A stretch of DNA of 64,000 bases from Coleophoma eucalyptorum (taxonomy: Eukaryota > Ascomycota > Leotiomycetes > Helotiales > Dermateaceae): the NCBI GenBank assembly GCA_026120035.1, contig JALRME010000004.1:1426001-1490000 (forward strand), read 5' to 3'. How positions within the stretch are numbered: position 1 is the stretch's first letter; every line of letters begins with the position of its first letter. Below are positions 40,201 to 51,422 of the stretch, piece after piece. The position numbers and the translations under genes are program-made. Under the pieces are notes generated by a model that did no database searches, was not told where the DNA came from, and worked only from the letters and a program-made list of their open reading frames with translations.

Positions 40201-41648
40201 GAGATAACGATGCCACTTGGAAAGCGGATTTTAAAAAAGTTTAATATATACATAAGAGGTGCTGCTATCAAGTTCAAATATCAAATTCCGATACTGCCAG
40301 CCCTCGAAGAGTTCCAACAATAATTAGCCCCAACAACTGGGCAGTTTTCGATCCTGCACCGTGCAAATTTGAGCTGGCGATACAACCATTAAAAATGGTC
40401 TATCATCTGTGACATTTACTTTGTACCTTATATGTCAAATAGGTACTTAATGGCACAAAATGTATGGTCCCCGATCCTCCTTAGCGACGATGAAGCAGTG
40501 GAACCCGATCTATTTTCGACACTAGAACTATTTTCGGGACTGTCGATAGCGCCGTCGATCCGGGGGCAGGCAGGCGTGACGAATATCCTCCAGGCTGACA
40601 CCATATCATTCTTTCCCAATTCACAATCCATAAAACATACCAAAATAAACCAAAATGTCACCGCGGCCATTTAATGTGCGCTTCGTCGCACGAGCTTTCC
40701 ACCGCATCGCATTTGTGTCGATCCCGCAACTATACACACCAAGTCTTCTCACAACCAAATCCATCACCCACGCCTCGTCGAAACATTTCAGTACTGTTCG
40801 TACGACCCCAGTGCAGTTTCACGTCTCACCTGAGATTATGAGGGGTATTGAGGCAACAAAGACCAAAACCCCTGAAATTGCGAAAGTAGAATTACCAAAC
40901 CATCGCCTTATGTGTCGCGCGTTCCATCGTGCACCGATCAGCAGATCGCCTGAGTGTGCTTATTGGGATGACTGTGCTACGATTTTGAGGTAAAAAAGCA
41001 GAGGTCGGGATTGAGGTAGGAGGTTAAATGCTCCCGAAGGACTTAGGGTTTATTGGTGGTGGTTCTGTAAATTAGGGATCCAGCAACAGTCAAGGAGTTT
41101 GGTGTCTCAATAAGGAACAGGAAAATACCCATGTGGTGTTTAACGGGTTGAAATACTTGGAGTCCCGGCATTTGAATAGATTGGACAGCATAGCGGTGCA
41201 TCAGCTGTAGAACAATCGATATATCAAATCTGCCCATCAAAAATTGGACAGCAGGGAGCCACCGAGCAACGCAGTCATAGTCATTGCCTTACCCAATGAT
41301 TTAAATATAGTCTCTACACTTATCCAAGCTCGTTCTCTTGTCTCTCGGTTATATGTAGCCTGCCGAATGTCTATAATTATCAGGATCCAAGGATTGGCTT
41401 TAATGTCACTAACAAGAGACACCGAGGGTGCTTCTGGTGACAAGGAAGCAGGAGTGCCATGCCGACTGATTTCCAACTACCTCTACTGGGCATGTCGTGA
41501 CTTCATTAGAATGGTAGGATTAAGTAGATGCATTAAACAGAAAAGAATACTTGCCTTACGTGCTAAATGGGGTCTCTTTTGTGCTTCAATCAGCTGGTTG
41601 ATCTTAATTTTGAGCTTATTATATATTGACTGACCTTACCGTAGTAAT
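40201..41648. other. Convergent intergenic region with one small ORF
   Basis: It lies between the glucosyltransferase stop (plus) and the PRP3 stop (minus). Besides the small frame at 40655-40993, a 129-codon open stretch at 41244-41633 plus begins with TTG, not ATG, and shows no domain. Nothing else was seen. Confidence 0.5.
40655..40993 (+). CDS. Hypothetical small protein, 112 aa
   Basis: An ATG-started frame with a favourable start context (CCAAAATGTC) preceded by an A/C-rich leader like those of real fungal genes. The product starts MSPRPFNVRFVARAFHRIAF, is rich in Arg, Ser and Thr with few acidic residues over its first 50 positions, and so could be a mitochondrial presequence. It ends RSPECAYWDDCATILR. 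I do not recognise the family. It may also be the first exon of a longer gene or a chance frame. No near neighbour suggests a role. Confidence 0.35.
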   Translation: MSPRPFNVRFVARAFHRIAFVSIPQLYTPSLLTTKSITHASSKHFSTVRTTPVQFHVSPEIMRGIEATKTKTPEIAKVELPNHRLMCRAFHRAPISRSPECAYWDDCATILR

Positions 41649-43151
41649 CTAGTTCATGCTCTTTGCCAACGCCCAGAAGTTCTCCATCTTTGCTCTAGAA
41701 AGAGCATCTCTGGCTGCGCTATCAGTCTCGCAGACTTTGCTTCCCCACTTCCTAAAAGCTCGAGCTTTTTCCTCGCCCTCAAATACTAGTACACACTTGT
41801 TCAAGGTCATATCTTTAAGCTCTCCCCTCTCATCCTCAGCCTTCAACCAGTCTGCCAGCGCTTCTTGTTTTGTACCCTCCTTGATCCTCGTTGGCGAGTT
41901 TTCTGTCCAGTCTATACGCTGTAGCATCAATTTCCGATATTGTCGAATACTGTATTCTCCTCCTTCCACAATCACCAGATTGAATCTCGGGTGCATAATA
42001 CAAATTCCCGTGAGGGCGAATTGTTCGGCATTCTTCGCAATTTTGAAACGATGGGCGCCGTTCGATAAATTGTCGATTTTGAAGACCATCACTCTGATTC
42101 CCTTGGCAGCATCCTTCTCTTGATTGAGAGCTAGCTTCTCATGCTGTTGCTCCTTAGTTAATTTTCGCTCCTCATTCATCTCTACGTGTGTCTGATGTCG
42201 CGCCTCGATTTCTCGGTTGACACGTGCTTCTACAGCCGTAGGGTCTTTGACTGCCTCTTCACCCAGCACTCTCATGAGGTTTCCTTTCTTGACCTTTGGC
42301 GGTGGAGCAGGCTCCAGACCCAAACGGATCTTAGCTTGCTGTTCTTTTAGGTCTGCCATTCTGCGTTGGCGTCTCAACTTGGCTTGTTCTTTCGCAGTCA
42401 AGAACATGGGTTTTGGGGCAGGCATGTTTTTCTCTTGTGGCGGTTCAAGAAGAACAGGATGTTGAATGTATTGTGTGATGATAGAGTCGGCTGTGTCAAT
42501 CTTGAGAAACTTCGGATCTGAAATTTGATCATAATTTTTGCCATCGACTATTCCTTCATCCCACCATTCGATGTCAGGAGGAGCCTCAACCAGATAGTTC
42601 TTCTCGGTGTCGAGATCCTCGTCTATTCCGATCTTCCTTGACGATTCTGCAATTCGTTTCTTTAATGCTTCTAATTGAGCCTGTTTTCGAATTGCGTTTG
42701 CTTGTGCGATATATTTGCCTTTTTGATTGAAGACAAGCTGCCGTGAATTTCTGTTCTTCAGTGTTGCAGTCTGTCCTCCTAAGCTCATATCAAAGTATGG
42801 GTTGTTGCGAGTTTCTTCCGCCGATGGTCCTGACAAATCCAACTGCTTCTTCGTAGGCTTCTCCACTTGTAGTCGTGCATTTCCAATGCTTGTTGCAAAC
42901 TTCGGTGCGACATTCTTTGAGGGTTTGTATTGTCCAAGATCTTGCAAGGCCGGATGTAAATCGACGTTCAACCCTCCTTTGGCGAGAACAGGATGAAGAC
43001 CTACATTCAAGCCTCCCTTTGCCTTGCTACCGCCAACTGCTGCTGCTACCCTAGCCTTCAACGATGCTAGCTTCTCTGCCGCAGATTCAGGCTTCCCTAC
43101 TCTACTCGAAGAGTCATGGCGAGGGTTTAGAATCGGACTGCCGCGATCCAT
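41649..43151 (-). CDS. PRP3: U4/U6 snRNP protein Prp3
   Basis: A single exon of 500 aa. The N-terminal third is basic and low in complexity (two GGLNV-LHP repeats at about 47-68). The central PRP3 domain runs from about residue 130 to 330 (NPYFDMSLGG, DIEWWDEGIVDG, QYIQHPVLLEPP, then KKGNLMRVLGEEAVKDPTAVE). The C-terminal DUF1115 domain covers about 355-495 and includes IVEGGEYSIRQYRKLMLQRIDW, the strand-helix region that contacts U4/U6 RNA in known structures. The protein is part of the U4/U6.U5 tri-snRNP in the nucleus and is needed for pre-mRNA splicing. The length is normal for fungi and the start is the first ATG in the frame. It is divergent to the RNA polymerase I gene with 352 bp between them. 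Confidence 0.95.
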   Translation of the reverse strand: MDRGSPILNPRHDSSSRVGKPESAAEKLASLKARVAAAVGGSKAKGGLNVGLHPVLAKGGLNVDLHPALQDLGQYKPSKNVAPKFATSIGNARLQVEKPTKKQLDLSGPSAEETRNNPYFDMSLGGQTATLKNRNSRQLVFNQKGKYIAQANAIRKQAQLEALKKRIAESSRKIGIDEDLDTEKNYLVEAPPDIEWWDEGIVDGKNYDQISDPKFLKIDTADSIITQYIQHPVLLEPPQEKNMPAPKPMFLTAKEQAKLRRQRRMADLKEQQAKIRLGLEPAPPPKVKKGNLMRVLGEEAVKDPTAVEARVNREIEARHQTHVEMNEERKLTKEQQHEKLALNQEKDAAKGIRVMVFKIDNLSNGAHRFKIAKNAEQFALTGICIMHPRFNLVIVEGGEYSIRQYRKLMLQRIDWTENSPTRIKEGTKQEALADWLKAEDERGELKDMTLNKCVLVFEGEEKARAFRKWGSKVCETDSAARDALSRAKMENFWALAKSMN

Positions 43152-43503
43152 TGCGCGCAGGTGAGGTCTGAATAACTATTCCGGGGAATATCGACAATTT
43201 CTAATGTTTTTGTTCGTCTGACCGATAGTTGGAAATTTGAAGAAGCCCCGTTTTTAAATGTGGTAAGTTGAAGGAGAGTTGCCTTGCGATAGCTCATGAA
43301 AGTCGCGTTCAAGATTCTTAGCTCCACTCGATATCGCAGCCTCGTGGCAACCGGAAAAATATTATTCCCAAACCTTAATTTTTTTCTTGAGAAAAGCTCT
43401 CCATCAAGTCAAGAAGTTACCAATTACTGGCGCGAGGTGTTTTGATTCTGGTCTTTTGTTGTTGCCAATCAACATGCTGGCATAAGACCACAAGCAAACA
43501 AAG
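43152..43503. promoter_or_regulatory. Divergent promoter region, PRP3 / RNA polymerase I large subunit
   Basis: 352 bp lie between the start codons of two essential nuclear genes. No clear TATA box is seen. The word CCTCGTGGCAACCGG at about 43341-43355 is a candidate element because similar GGCAAC words sit in housekeeping promoters, but its role is unproved. Confidence 0.5.
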
Positions 43504-46500
43504 ATGAATATTTCTCAACCTGTCGCATCAGCCATTGGCAGCGTTGATTTCGCATTTCTGTCTCAGCCTGAGATCAGATCTCTCTCAGTGAAGCGGATAG
43601 AGAATCCCCTCACCTACGACAGTCTCCTCCACCCTGTTAAGGGAGGTCTCTACGATCCAGCTCTTGGAGCGCTTGGAGATACTGCGTACGAGATTCAGAA
43701 AAGCCCATTCTTCTCCGTTCACTAACGTGATCTAGTTGTACAACATGTAATTTAGGTGCATATGCCTGCCCCGGCCATGTCGGGCACATCGAATTGCCCG
43801 TTCCTGTCTACCACCCTACGTTTATGGACCAGCTTTTACGACTCGTACGATCAAAATGTGTATACTGTCACCATCTGAAACTCGCGAGAAAACAGGTGAA
43901 CCGATATCTTTGCAAGTTAAGGTTGATTCAACATGGACTCTTGGTCGCCGCAGAGGAAATAGACAATATCGAAGTTTCGCAATCGAAGGTCGGCGATGAA
44001 AAGTCTGGCGGCGAGGGGAGTGACTCTGAAGAAGAGTCGGATGCGGATGCGGTCATTCGTCGCAGGACTGCATTTGTCAAGCAACAGATCAAGGAAGCAA
44101 GATCAGCTGCATGGGAATGGAGTAAGGAGAAGCATGAGGGCGTTGCGGAAGCCAGACGAATGGTCATCAAGGATTTCATGAAAAACATCACCGTTGGAAA
44201 GACATGTCAGAATTGCCAGGGTATATCACCAACGTACCGAAAGGATCGCTATGTCAAGATTTTCGAAAAAGCACTCACAGCTAAGGAGAAGGCGAAAATG
44301 GCCCAAGGGAGCTTTAAAGCCGCAAACCCAGTCAGGATACTCCAGGATGAGAAGAGGGAAAAGGTGAATGGCGATGGGTTCGATGAAGGAATTGCTGATA
44401 TTGACCTATCCTCGAACGACGATTCCAGTGAAGGCGAGGCACTTGATGTCGATGGAGATGTGGTCATGGATGATTCAGCGACACGAACCACTACTGGCTC
44501 CAAACCAAAAGTTATGCAAAGTCCTCAGCGATTTCTCAATGCCACAGAAGTGCGCGCCAATCTTGTGCTACTATTTGAGAAGGAGCAAGAAATATTGTCT
44601 TTGATATACAATTCTCGATCATCTGCCAAGAAAGCTACCAAGGTTGACGCAGAAATGTTCTTTATACAGACTTTGATGGTTCCCCCGAATAAGTACCGCC
44701 CAGACGCCAAAACCGGCGACGGCGAAGTGTCAGAAGCACAACAGAACGCGCTTTACAAGAACATCCTCAAATGCTCTGACAAGATTGCACAAATATACCG
44801 AGAGCTTTTGGATCCCCAGGCTGGTGGGGACACGCATTACGCCAGGCAGAGAGACATCTTCGACCTGGAGGAGGCGTGGGTCCAACTGCAGGACGCTGTA
44901 AACTCTTTGATCGACAGGGATCGAAATCCCATTCAAGGAGCAGCTGGCAAGAAGAATGAGGATGGTATCAAGCAGAAGCTCGAGAAGAAGGAAGGCTTGT
45001 TCCGAAAGAACATGATGGGAAAGCGAGTCAACTTTGCTGCTCGTAGTGTTATCTCCCCAGACCCCAACATCGAGACAAACGAGATCGGTGTACCACCAGT
45101 ATTTGCGATGAAACTTACCTATCCTGAGCCAGTCACAAGCCATAATTTCAAGGATATGCAACAAGCAGTCATCAATGGTATGGAAAAGTGGCCCGGTGCT
45201 GCAGCAATTGAGAATGAGAATGGACAGGTGATCAGCCTGAAGTTGAAGACTCAGGACGAGCGTCTCGCACTCGCAAACCAACTTCTTGCATCATCTTCCA
45301 GCACAGCTAGTGGGGCTCGCAATAAGAAAGTCCACCGTCATCTCACAAATGGTGATGTGGTCCTGATGAACCGTCAGCCTACATTGCACAAGCCGTCGAT
45401 CATGGGTCACAGAGCAAGAGTATTGCCCGGTGAAAAAACCATTCGTATGCACTACGCAAACTGTAATACTTACAATGCCGATTTCGACGGAGACGAGATG
45501 AACATGCACTTCCCGCAAACCGAACTAGCACGCGCTGAGGCCCTACAAATCGCTGATACCGATCACCAGTATCTTTCTGCTACTGCTGGCAAGCCACTTC
45601 GTGGTTTGATTCAAGATCATATTTCGGTTTCGGTTTGGATGTGTAATCGAGATACATTTTTCGATCGGGCTACCTATCAACAACTTATATACAACTGTCT
45701 CCGACCGGAAAGCGGGCACATCATCGGTGACCGCATTATCACTGTTCCTCCAGCGATATTCAAGCCCGTTCCTAGGTGGACGGGAAAACAAGTTATCACA
45801 ACCATTCTCAAGAATATCATGCCTGTGGATTGTGCCCCACTCACTCTTACAAGTAAATCATCAACTCCCGCTGATAGGTGGGCTGCTGGTTCGGAGGAGG
45901 GTGTTGTTCATTTCAAGCACGGTGAATTCATCTCTGGTATTCTTGACAAGTCTCAGATTGGACCTAGTGGGGGTGGTCTCATCCACTCCCTCCACGAAGT
46001 CTATGGACCTACAGTTGCAGGCAAGATGCTCAGTATACTTGGTCGTTTGCTGACCAAGTTCCTCCACATGCGTGCATTCAGTTGTGGAATGGAGGATTTG
46101 CTTCTTACCGCTGAGGGAGAACAAGCCCGCAGGGATAAACTGGCTGAGGCTGATCGAATTGGTTTGGATGTGGCTACCAAATACGTAACTTTGGACGATC
46201 GCCGTCCCACCGAAACTGACCCAGAGTTATTGAGGAGGTTAGAGGATGTGATGAGAGATGACACAAAGCAAGCCGGACTTGATACGATGATGGGCTCCCG
46301 TACCGCTCAGCTGTCAACTGGAATTACCGCCGCTTGTCTGCCAAAGGGACTTGTCAAGCAATTCCCCAAGAACCAGATGCAGAACATGACAGTCTCTGGA
46401 GCTAAAGGTTCTGGAGTCAATGCCAACCTTATCTCGTGCAATCTTGGACAACAAACTTTGGAAGGTCGTCGTGTACCGCTGATGGTCAGTGGTAAATCGC

Positions 46501-48713
46501 TGCCGTGCTTCAGACCCTTCGAAACCAATATTAGAGCTGGAGGTTACATTGTGAATCGTTTCTTAACAGGTATTCGACCACAAGAGTACTACTTCCACGC
46601 CATGGCGGGACGAGAAGGTTTGATTGATACCGCTGTCAAGACTTCTAGATCCGGATATCTGCAAAGATGTTTGATCAAGGGAATGGAAGGTTTGAAGGTG
46701 GAGTACGATACTTCGGTCAGAGACTCTGATGGGTCTATGGTACAATTCTTGTACGGTGAAGACGGACTGGATGTAACCAAACAGAAGCATCTTACGGACT
46801 TCAAATTTTTGCTGGAGAATCTGCAATCCGAGCTGTCACAATTGCAATACGGCGAAGAGAGTTACGGAACCATCTTTGAAGAAAAGGACGTGGTCTTAAA
46901 GCGGATGAAGAAGGCTATCAAGTATGCACAAGCCAATGACCATAATGGTCCTGCCCCAGTCCTTGCGGACTACAACCCCGGCAAGCATGCCTATGCTACC
47001 TCAGAGAAGTTCTTTTCTACGTTGACGGACTACCTGAAGAGCAATCCAGATGGCCTAGTCAAAGACAAGCAGAACCCGAATGGAGTTGGTGTCCGTAAGG
47101 CGCTAGAGCCAGTCTTGGCTGCGAAGTATCTCAAGTCCATCGTCGATCCCGGCGAGGCTGTTGGTATCGTTGCTGGACAGTCGATTGGTGAGCCTTCCAC
47201 ACAGATGACGCTCAATACCTTCCATTTGGCAGGTCACTCGGCCAAGAACGTCACATTGGGTATTCCCCGTTTACGAGAAATTGTCATGACCGCGAGTAAC
47301 CACATCTCAACGCCATCCATGACTCTGCACGTCAATGAGGAGCTTTCCAAGGAGGATGGAGAAAGGTTTGCAAAAGCAATCAGCGTTCTCTCGCTTGCAG
47401 AGATCATGGACGAAGCTAGTGTCAAGGAGCGTGTCGGTAAGGGCGTCGCTTATCCTCAGGCCAAGATCTACGACATCAACTTGAAGCTTTTCCCAGCAAA
47501 GGAGTACACCGAAACCTACAACATTTCCCTCGCTGATGTAGTCAATACATTGGAGAAGAAATTTGCACCTAAGCTCCAGATGCTGACCCGAAAAGCTGTT
47601 GGCAAGAAGAAGACTGAAAGAAACATGAAGGATGCAGCGCATACTGATGCCGTACCGGAGATTGGTGTTTCAGTGGGAACTATTGATGAAGGAAGATTTG
47701 GTGCAGCCCGTGCTGAGCGTGGCGGTGATGAAGATGAGGATGACGATGATGATGATGACGGAGATGCCACAAACTCGAAAGGAAAGGCCAACCGCTCAGA
47801 GGCGATCAGCTACGCTGCCAACGATGAAGATGACGATGCAGTTGTTGCTCAAATCCAACGACAAGACGACCTCGAGAACAACGAGATGGAGGATGAGGGT
47901 ATCGGAGGCAGCCCACGCGAGCCATCAAGTGATGATGAGGATGAATCAAGCAAAAGCAGTCGCAGCCAGAATTTTTCGGCCGCAAATGAACTTGAAGCTC
48001 AAGTCATGAAGCGCTGCAACGACGTAACCCGATTCCGATTCGATGACAAGGGAGAATCGTGCGATATCACACTAGAATACGACGCTGATACACCAAAGCT
48101 TCTCATGCTGTCAATTCTCGAGGAAGCGCTCCGTGCATCTCTGATCCAGCAAATCCCTGGTCTCAGCACATGTATGTTCGTTGCTGATGAAAAGTTCAAG
48201 GATGAGAAGACGGGTAAAACCATCAAGCTTCCAGTCGTGCACACGGCCGGTGTCAATCTCCAGGCCATGCAAGCTTATGCACATATCATCAACCCCAACA
48301 AGATCTCCACCAACGACATTGCAGCCATGCTCTCATGTTACGGAGTAGAAGCGTGCCGCGCAGCCATCATCCAAGAACTGTCCGGAGTCTTTGACGGTCA
48401 CGGAATCAGTGTCGATAAGCGACATCTAAATTTGATTGCCGACTTCATGACGCGTGGAGGTGGCTTCAGCCCCTTCAACCGCAACGGACTGCGGGGGGCC
48501 GTCAGTCCTTTCATGAAGATGAGTTTCGAGACCACGGTTGGATTCTTGCACGATGCTGTCCTGGATGGTGACTGGGATGACCTGAGCAGTCCTAGCAGTA
48601 GAATTGTCATTGGCAGAACGGCAAAGGTTGGAACCGGAGCTTTTGATGTCATGACACGGGCACCAACCGGCGTGAATATGGGTAGTATAGATGAGGTGAT
48701 GGAGGATGAGTGA
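43504..48713 (+). CDS. RPA190: DNA-directed RNA polymerase I largest subunit (A190)
   Basis: Two exons, 43504-43685 and 43736-48713, encode 1719 aa. The 50-nt intron (GTACGA...CTAACGTGATCTAG) sits inside the N-terminal zinc site; splicing restores C62-x2-C65-x6-C72-x2-H75 (CTTCNLGAYACPGHVGH). A second pair lies at C102/C105. The catalytic magnesium loop NADFDGDEMN is at residues 641-650, followed by the bridge-helix/trigger-loop region PSTQMTLNTFHLAGHS. An acidic low-complexity insert (DEDEDDDDDDD and following, about 1395-1485) is typical of A190 and absent from the pol II and pol III homologues. The enzyme makes the 35S rRNA precursor in the nucleolus. The C-terminal domain (GGFSPFNRNGLRGAVSPFMKMSFET) is complete. 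Confidence 0.97.
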
Positions 48714-49321
48714 GGATGTCAGACCGCGTGTGACCGAGTAAGGCAAGAAAGAGAGTTGTAATGAGGCTTTGCTATTCTATTTGGCGTTTTAGGGTGTATT
48801 AGGATTGCAGGCATATTTTCCGAATGGCGCTTGCGTTCATTGCAAAAAAGTATGGGCGTATTTGAAGGGTAGGTACTTTTTAGATAGCTAGCTACAATCA
48901 ACACCAGTGTTCATTTCTCGATCATATCAGCCGTGCTGGATGCCCACTTCTCGATCACGCTCGGGATGGGCGATAGTGGAATACCCCGAGACAAATGGCA
49001 TCCTCATTACATGGCAAAGACTCGGCACTACCTCGAACACAGTTTTAGACCCTCGTCCCCGCAATCCGCACTCTGCAACCCGCAATCTTCTGGAGACCAA
49101 AGCTTCCCTTTAACTTCTCTCTCGCTGGCCATGGGTCTGGGATGAATAGTCTGAACAACGTGCATCAACTAAAGCACTTTACTTAACCTGCACGCACACA
49201 AGCCGGGGTGAGGTCTACGGTTCGCTTATATGGATTATTACATGGGAGAAGCAGCAGAGGTGAGTGAGAAAGGGGCGTTTGCCAAAGACAAGCGAGCAAG
49301 AGAAGGAAAGGATTTTGCAGT

Positions 49322-49345
49322 GGTGGGGGGGGGGGGGAAGGGGGG
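49322..49345 (+). repeat. G-run cluster (G13 and G6)
   Basis: G13 (49325-49337), AA, then G6 (49340-49345), shortly before a T9 run. It could fold into a G-quadruplex in DNA or RNA, and is equally a slippage-prone tract. It is non-coding. Confidence 0.65.
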
Positions 49346-49715
49346 CAAGGCTCTTTTTTTTTAGAACTGCAATGATTATTTTTTTGAGTTTCTTGCGTGG
49401 AATTTGAAAAGTGGATGAGGGTGGTGGGGTAATGTAAGGCGGAAGGGTGTTCTCAAGATGCATTGGCTCTGCCACTGGTGTCAGATACTGCAGCCCTCTT
49501 GCCATTGGAGACACTCTAGTCACAGTGCACCCGCTAAGCCCAAACTCTGCTTCCTTTCCCACGTCTCCGTTGACATCACTCCCTTACCTTTGGCTTGCCC
49601 ATCTTAGGGGGACAGTCACTCGTGGGTACAAGCAAAGTACATCCATCGCCAGCCAAACCGATCGAAGTAAGGAGCACTGACTCGGATGGAACGAGCATTG
49701 CGTTGCCCTTTTGAC

Positions 49716-49790
49716 TTTGGACTTTGGACTTTGGGCTTTCCCTTTGGCTTCGGTCGGAGACGGTTGGGCTCGACTTTCTTTTGACTTTGG
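49716..49790 (+). repeat. CTTTGGA-type direct repeats
   Basis: TTTGACTTTGGACTTTGGACTTTGGG-like words recur, with two further looser copies to about 49790. The unit is about 7 bp and imperfect. Confidence 0.55.
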
Positions 49791-51422
49791 AAATGGCCGC
49801 ATGCACAGCTCGGAGAGGCTGCCGGGACGGGAGTTCAGAGATGTGATAGCTCGGGTTGACGTGCGGTAGGAGACAAGCAAGGTACCACCGTCGCACCCTT
49901 ATCCTCCGTCCCAAGCACTCAAAAGCACTGGTCATAAACGACAAACGTTGGGAATCACAGCATATCTCGGAAGATAAGACATGCCATGGACATGTGTTGT
50001 ACACACAGGTTTGATGGGCTCGGAATGTCAGTTAAGCTGTTTTCGAATGGTCGCAAGTTGAAAGCTTGAGAGCGTCCAAAAACGTTTGAGGCTGGGCCAG
50101 GACGCGAACCTTGCTTTGGCTATGCGCACTCCTCGGACTGGACGCGGGCGGACTGACCGCTTGCTCTTCTGGAATCGGTGCTTGGTTGGACTGTGTTGGA
50201 TGGTGTTCGAGCGTATGGACTATTTTCGCTGATTCAACGGTTGTGGGGTGCATTTGGGCCGGGTCAAAGCTGCGGCGACTCAGATCTCCATCCAAGAATA
50301 CCCATCCCCACCTTCGAAGATCAGTCTTCGAGGGCATGACGATGGTAGTTGTCGCAGCTATGGGTCTTGTGCTTCGGGCAGAATATATTGGGATCGGGCA
50401 GGTGGGCTGGCTGGTGGGCGGGCATGGGGTTGGCTCTAGTGAAAGGGGCCCTGTTCCCCGAGTAAACCTTCCCGAAAGCACGTTTGCAGGCCTAAGCCCA
50501 GTACAGCCTAGCGGGATGCCCCCATCCCAGTCCCCCGACCTTAGCTCGTCGCTTGCTGTATTTGGGGAACGCTTAGTGGATGGAGCATCAGCCATGATAT
50601 GCACCGAGTGGCGCTAGCTCCCAGGCTTCGCCCAATATCAGTGCTTAAGTGGATGAAGTGACCGCACACGATATGGCTGGCGTTGCACAAGGCCAACCGG
50701 TGGAAAAGGAAACACAGAGTAGTCGGGCAGTCTGTCGTTGATTGTGTGCTGGAGTAAATTGAGTAAATTGTGCGAGAGATGACAATCGTCGCGTTTCTGC
50801 TGTCTCCTCTCCTCTCCTCTCCTCTTCTCGTCCCCGCCTCCTCTTCCTCTTCGTCATCTCTCGTCGTTGTATCTTCTCTCTCTCGCCCCCCGTTCTTGAT
50901 CCAGTGTTTGTTCGTCTGTGCTGTACAACCCTGCAGTAGTAGAGCCAGTAGCAGAACTACCACCAACGGAGGGGGCTGACCCTTTCTTATCTTACCCCAG
51001 TCTTTTGGGCGCTCTGTAGACGATAAGCCTGCATCTTCCTCCTGTCTGTCTCATCACAGCCGTACGTCGACAACTTGTTCGTCTCTCCTCCATATACTGT
51101 GCAGAATCACCTATAACTATTGGCGTCGTCAACATGCTCTGACCCTTACCATTGCAACAACAGCCTCTTATCATACTTATCTATGATTGTCAGGAATCTA
51201 CTCCATCGCCCTGCACTGCCGCCCTTATCTCTGGCCCGCGAAGCCACATCCTTCCCTACCGCACCTCTGCATTCCTCGACCGATTGCCAGCAGCTATAAG
51301 ACAATTCCGTCTCGGCACTTCGCACTGCTGAGCTAGCGTGCAGGTGTCCTGAGCTTCTTCTTCCTCTCCCTCCTCTGCTCTGATTGTCTATCACGATCGC
51401 CCCCAACACCTTCAACCGTACG

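Larger units (their letters stand above)
48714..51422. other. 2.7-kb gene-poor region upstream of PPS1
   Basis: It holds the 3' UTR of RPA190 and a long upstream region for the phosphatase gene. Overlapping frames at 50032-50595 minus (187 aa from ATG) and 50111-50617 plus face each other and share no known domain; at most one could be real. A G-rich tract lies at 49322-49345, CTTTGGA repeats at about 49716-49790, and CT-rich DNA at 50800-50890. The CT-rich part may be the core promoter or leader of PPS1. Confidence 0.5.

Noticed and set aside
41244..41633. 129-codon open stretch downstream of the small ORF
   Set aside because: It begins with TTG and has no domain; a transposon remnant was considered, but no recognisable motif or terminal repeat was seen.
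50032..50617. 187-aa minus and 168-aa plus frames facing each other
   Set aside because: They overlap almost completely, neither has a domain, and the plus one repeats Gly/Trp/Val as expected from GC-rich shadow coding.
51384..51422. Upstream extension of PPS1 by 13 residues
   Set aside because: It would begin with TTG; the first ATG at 51423 has a better context.
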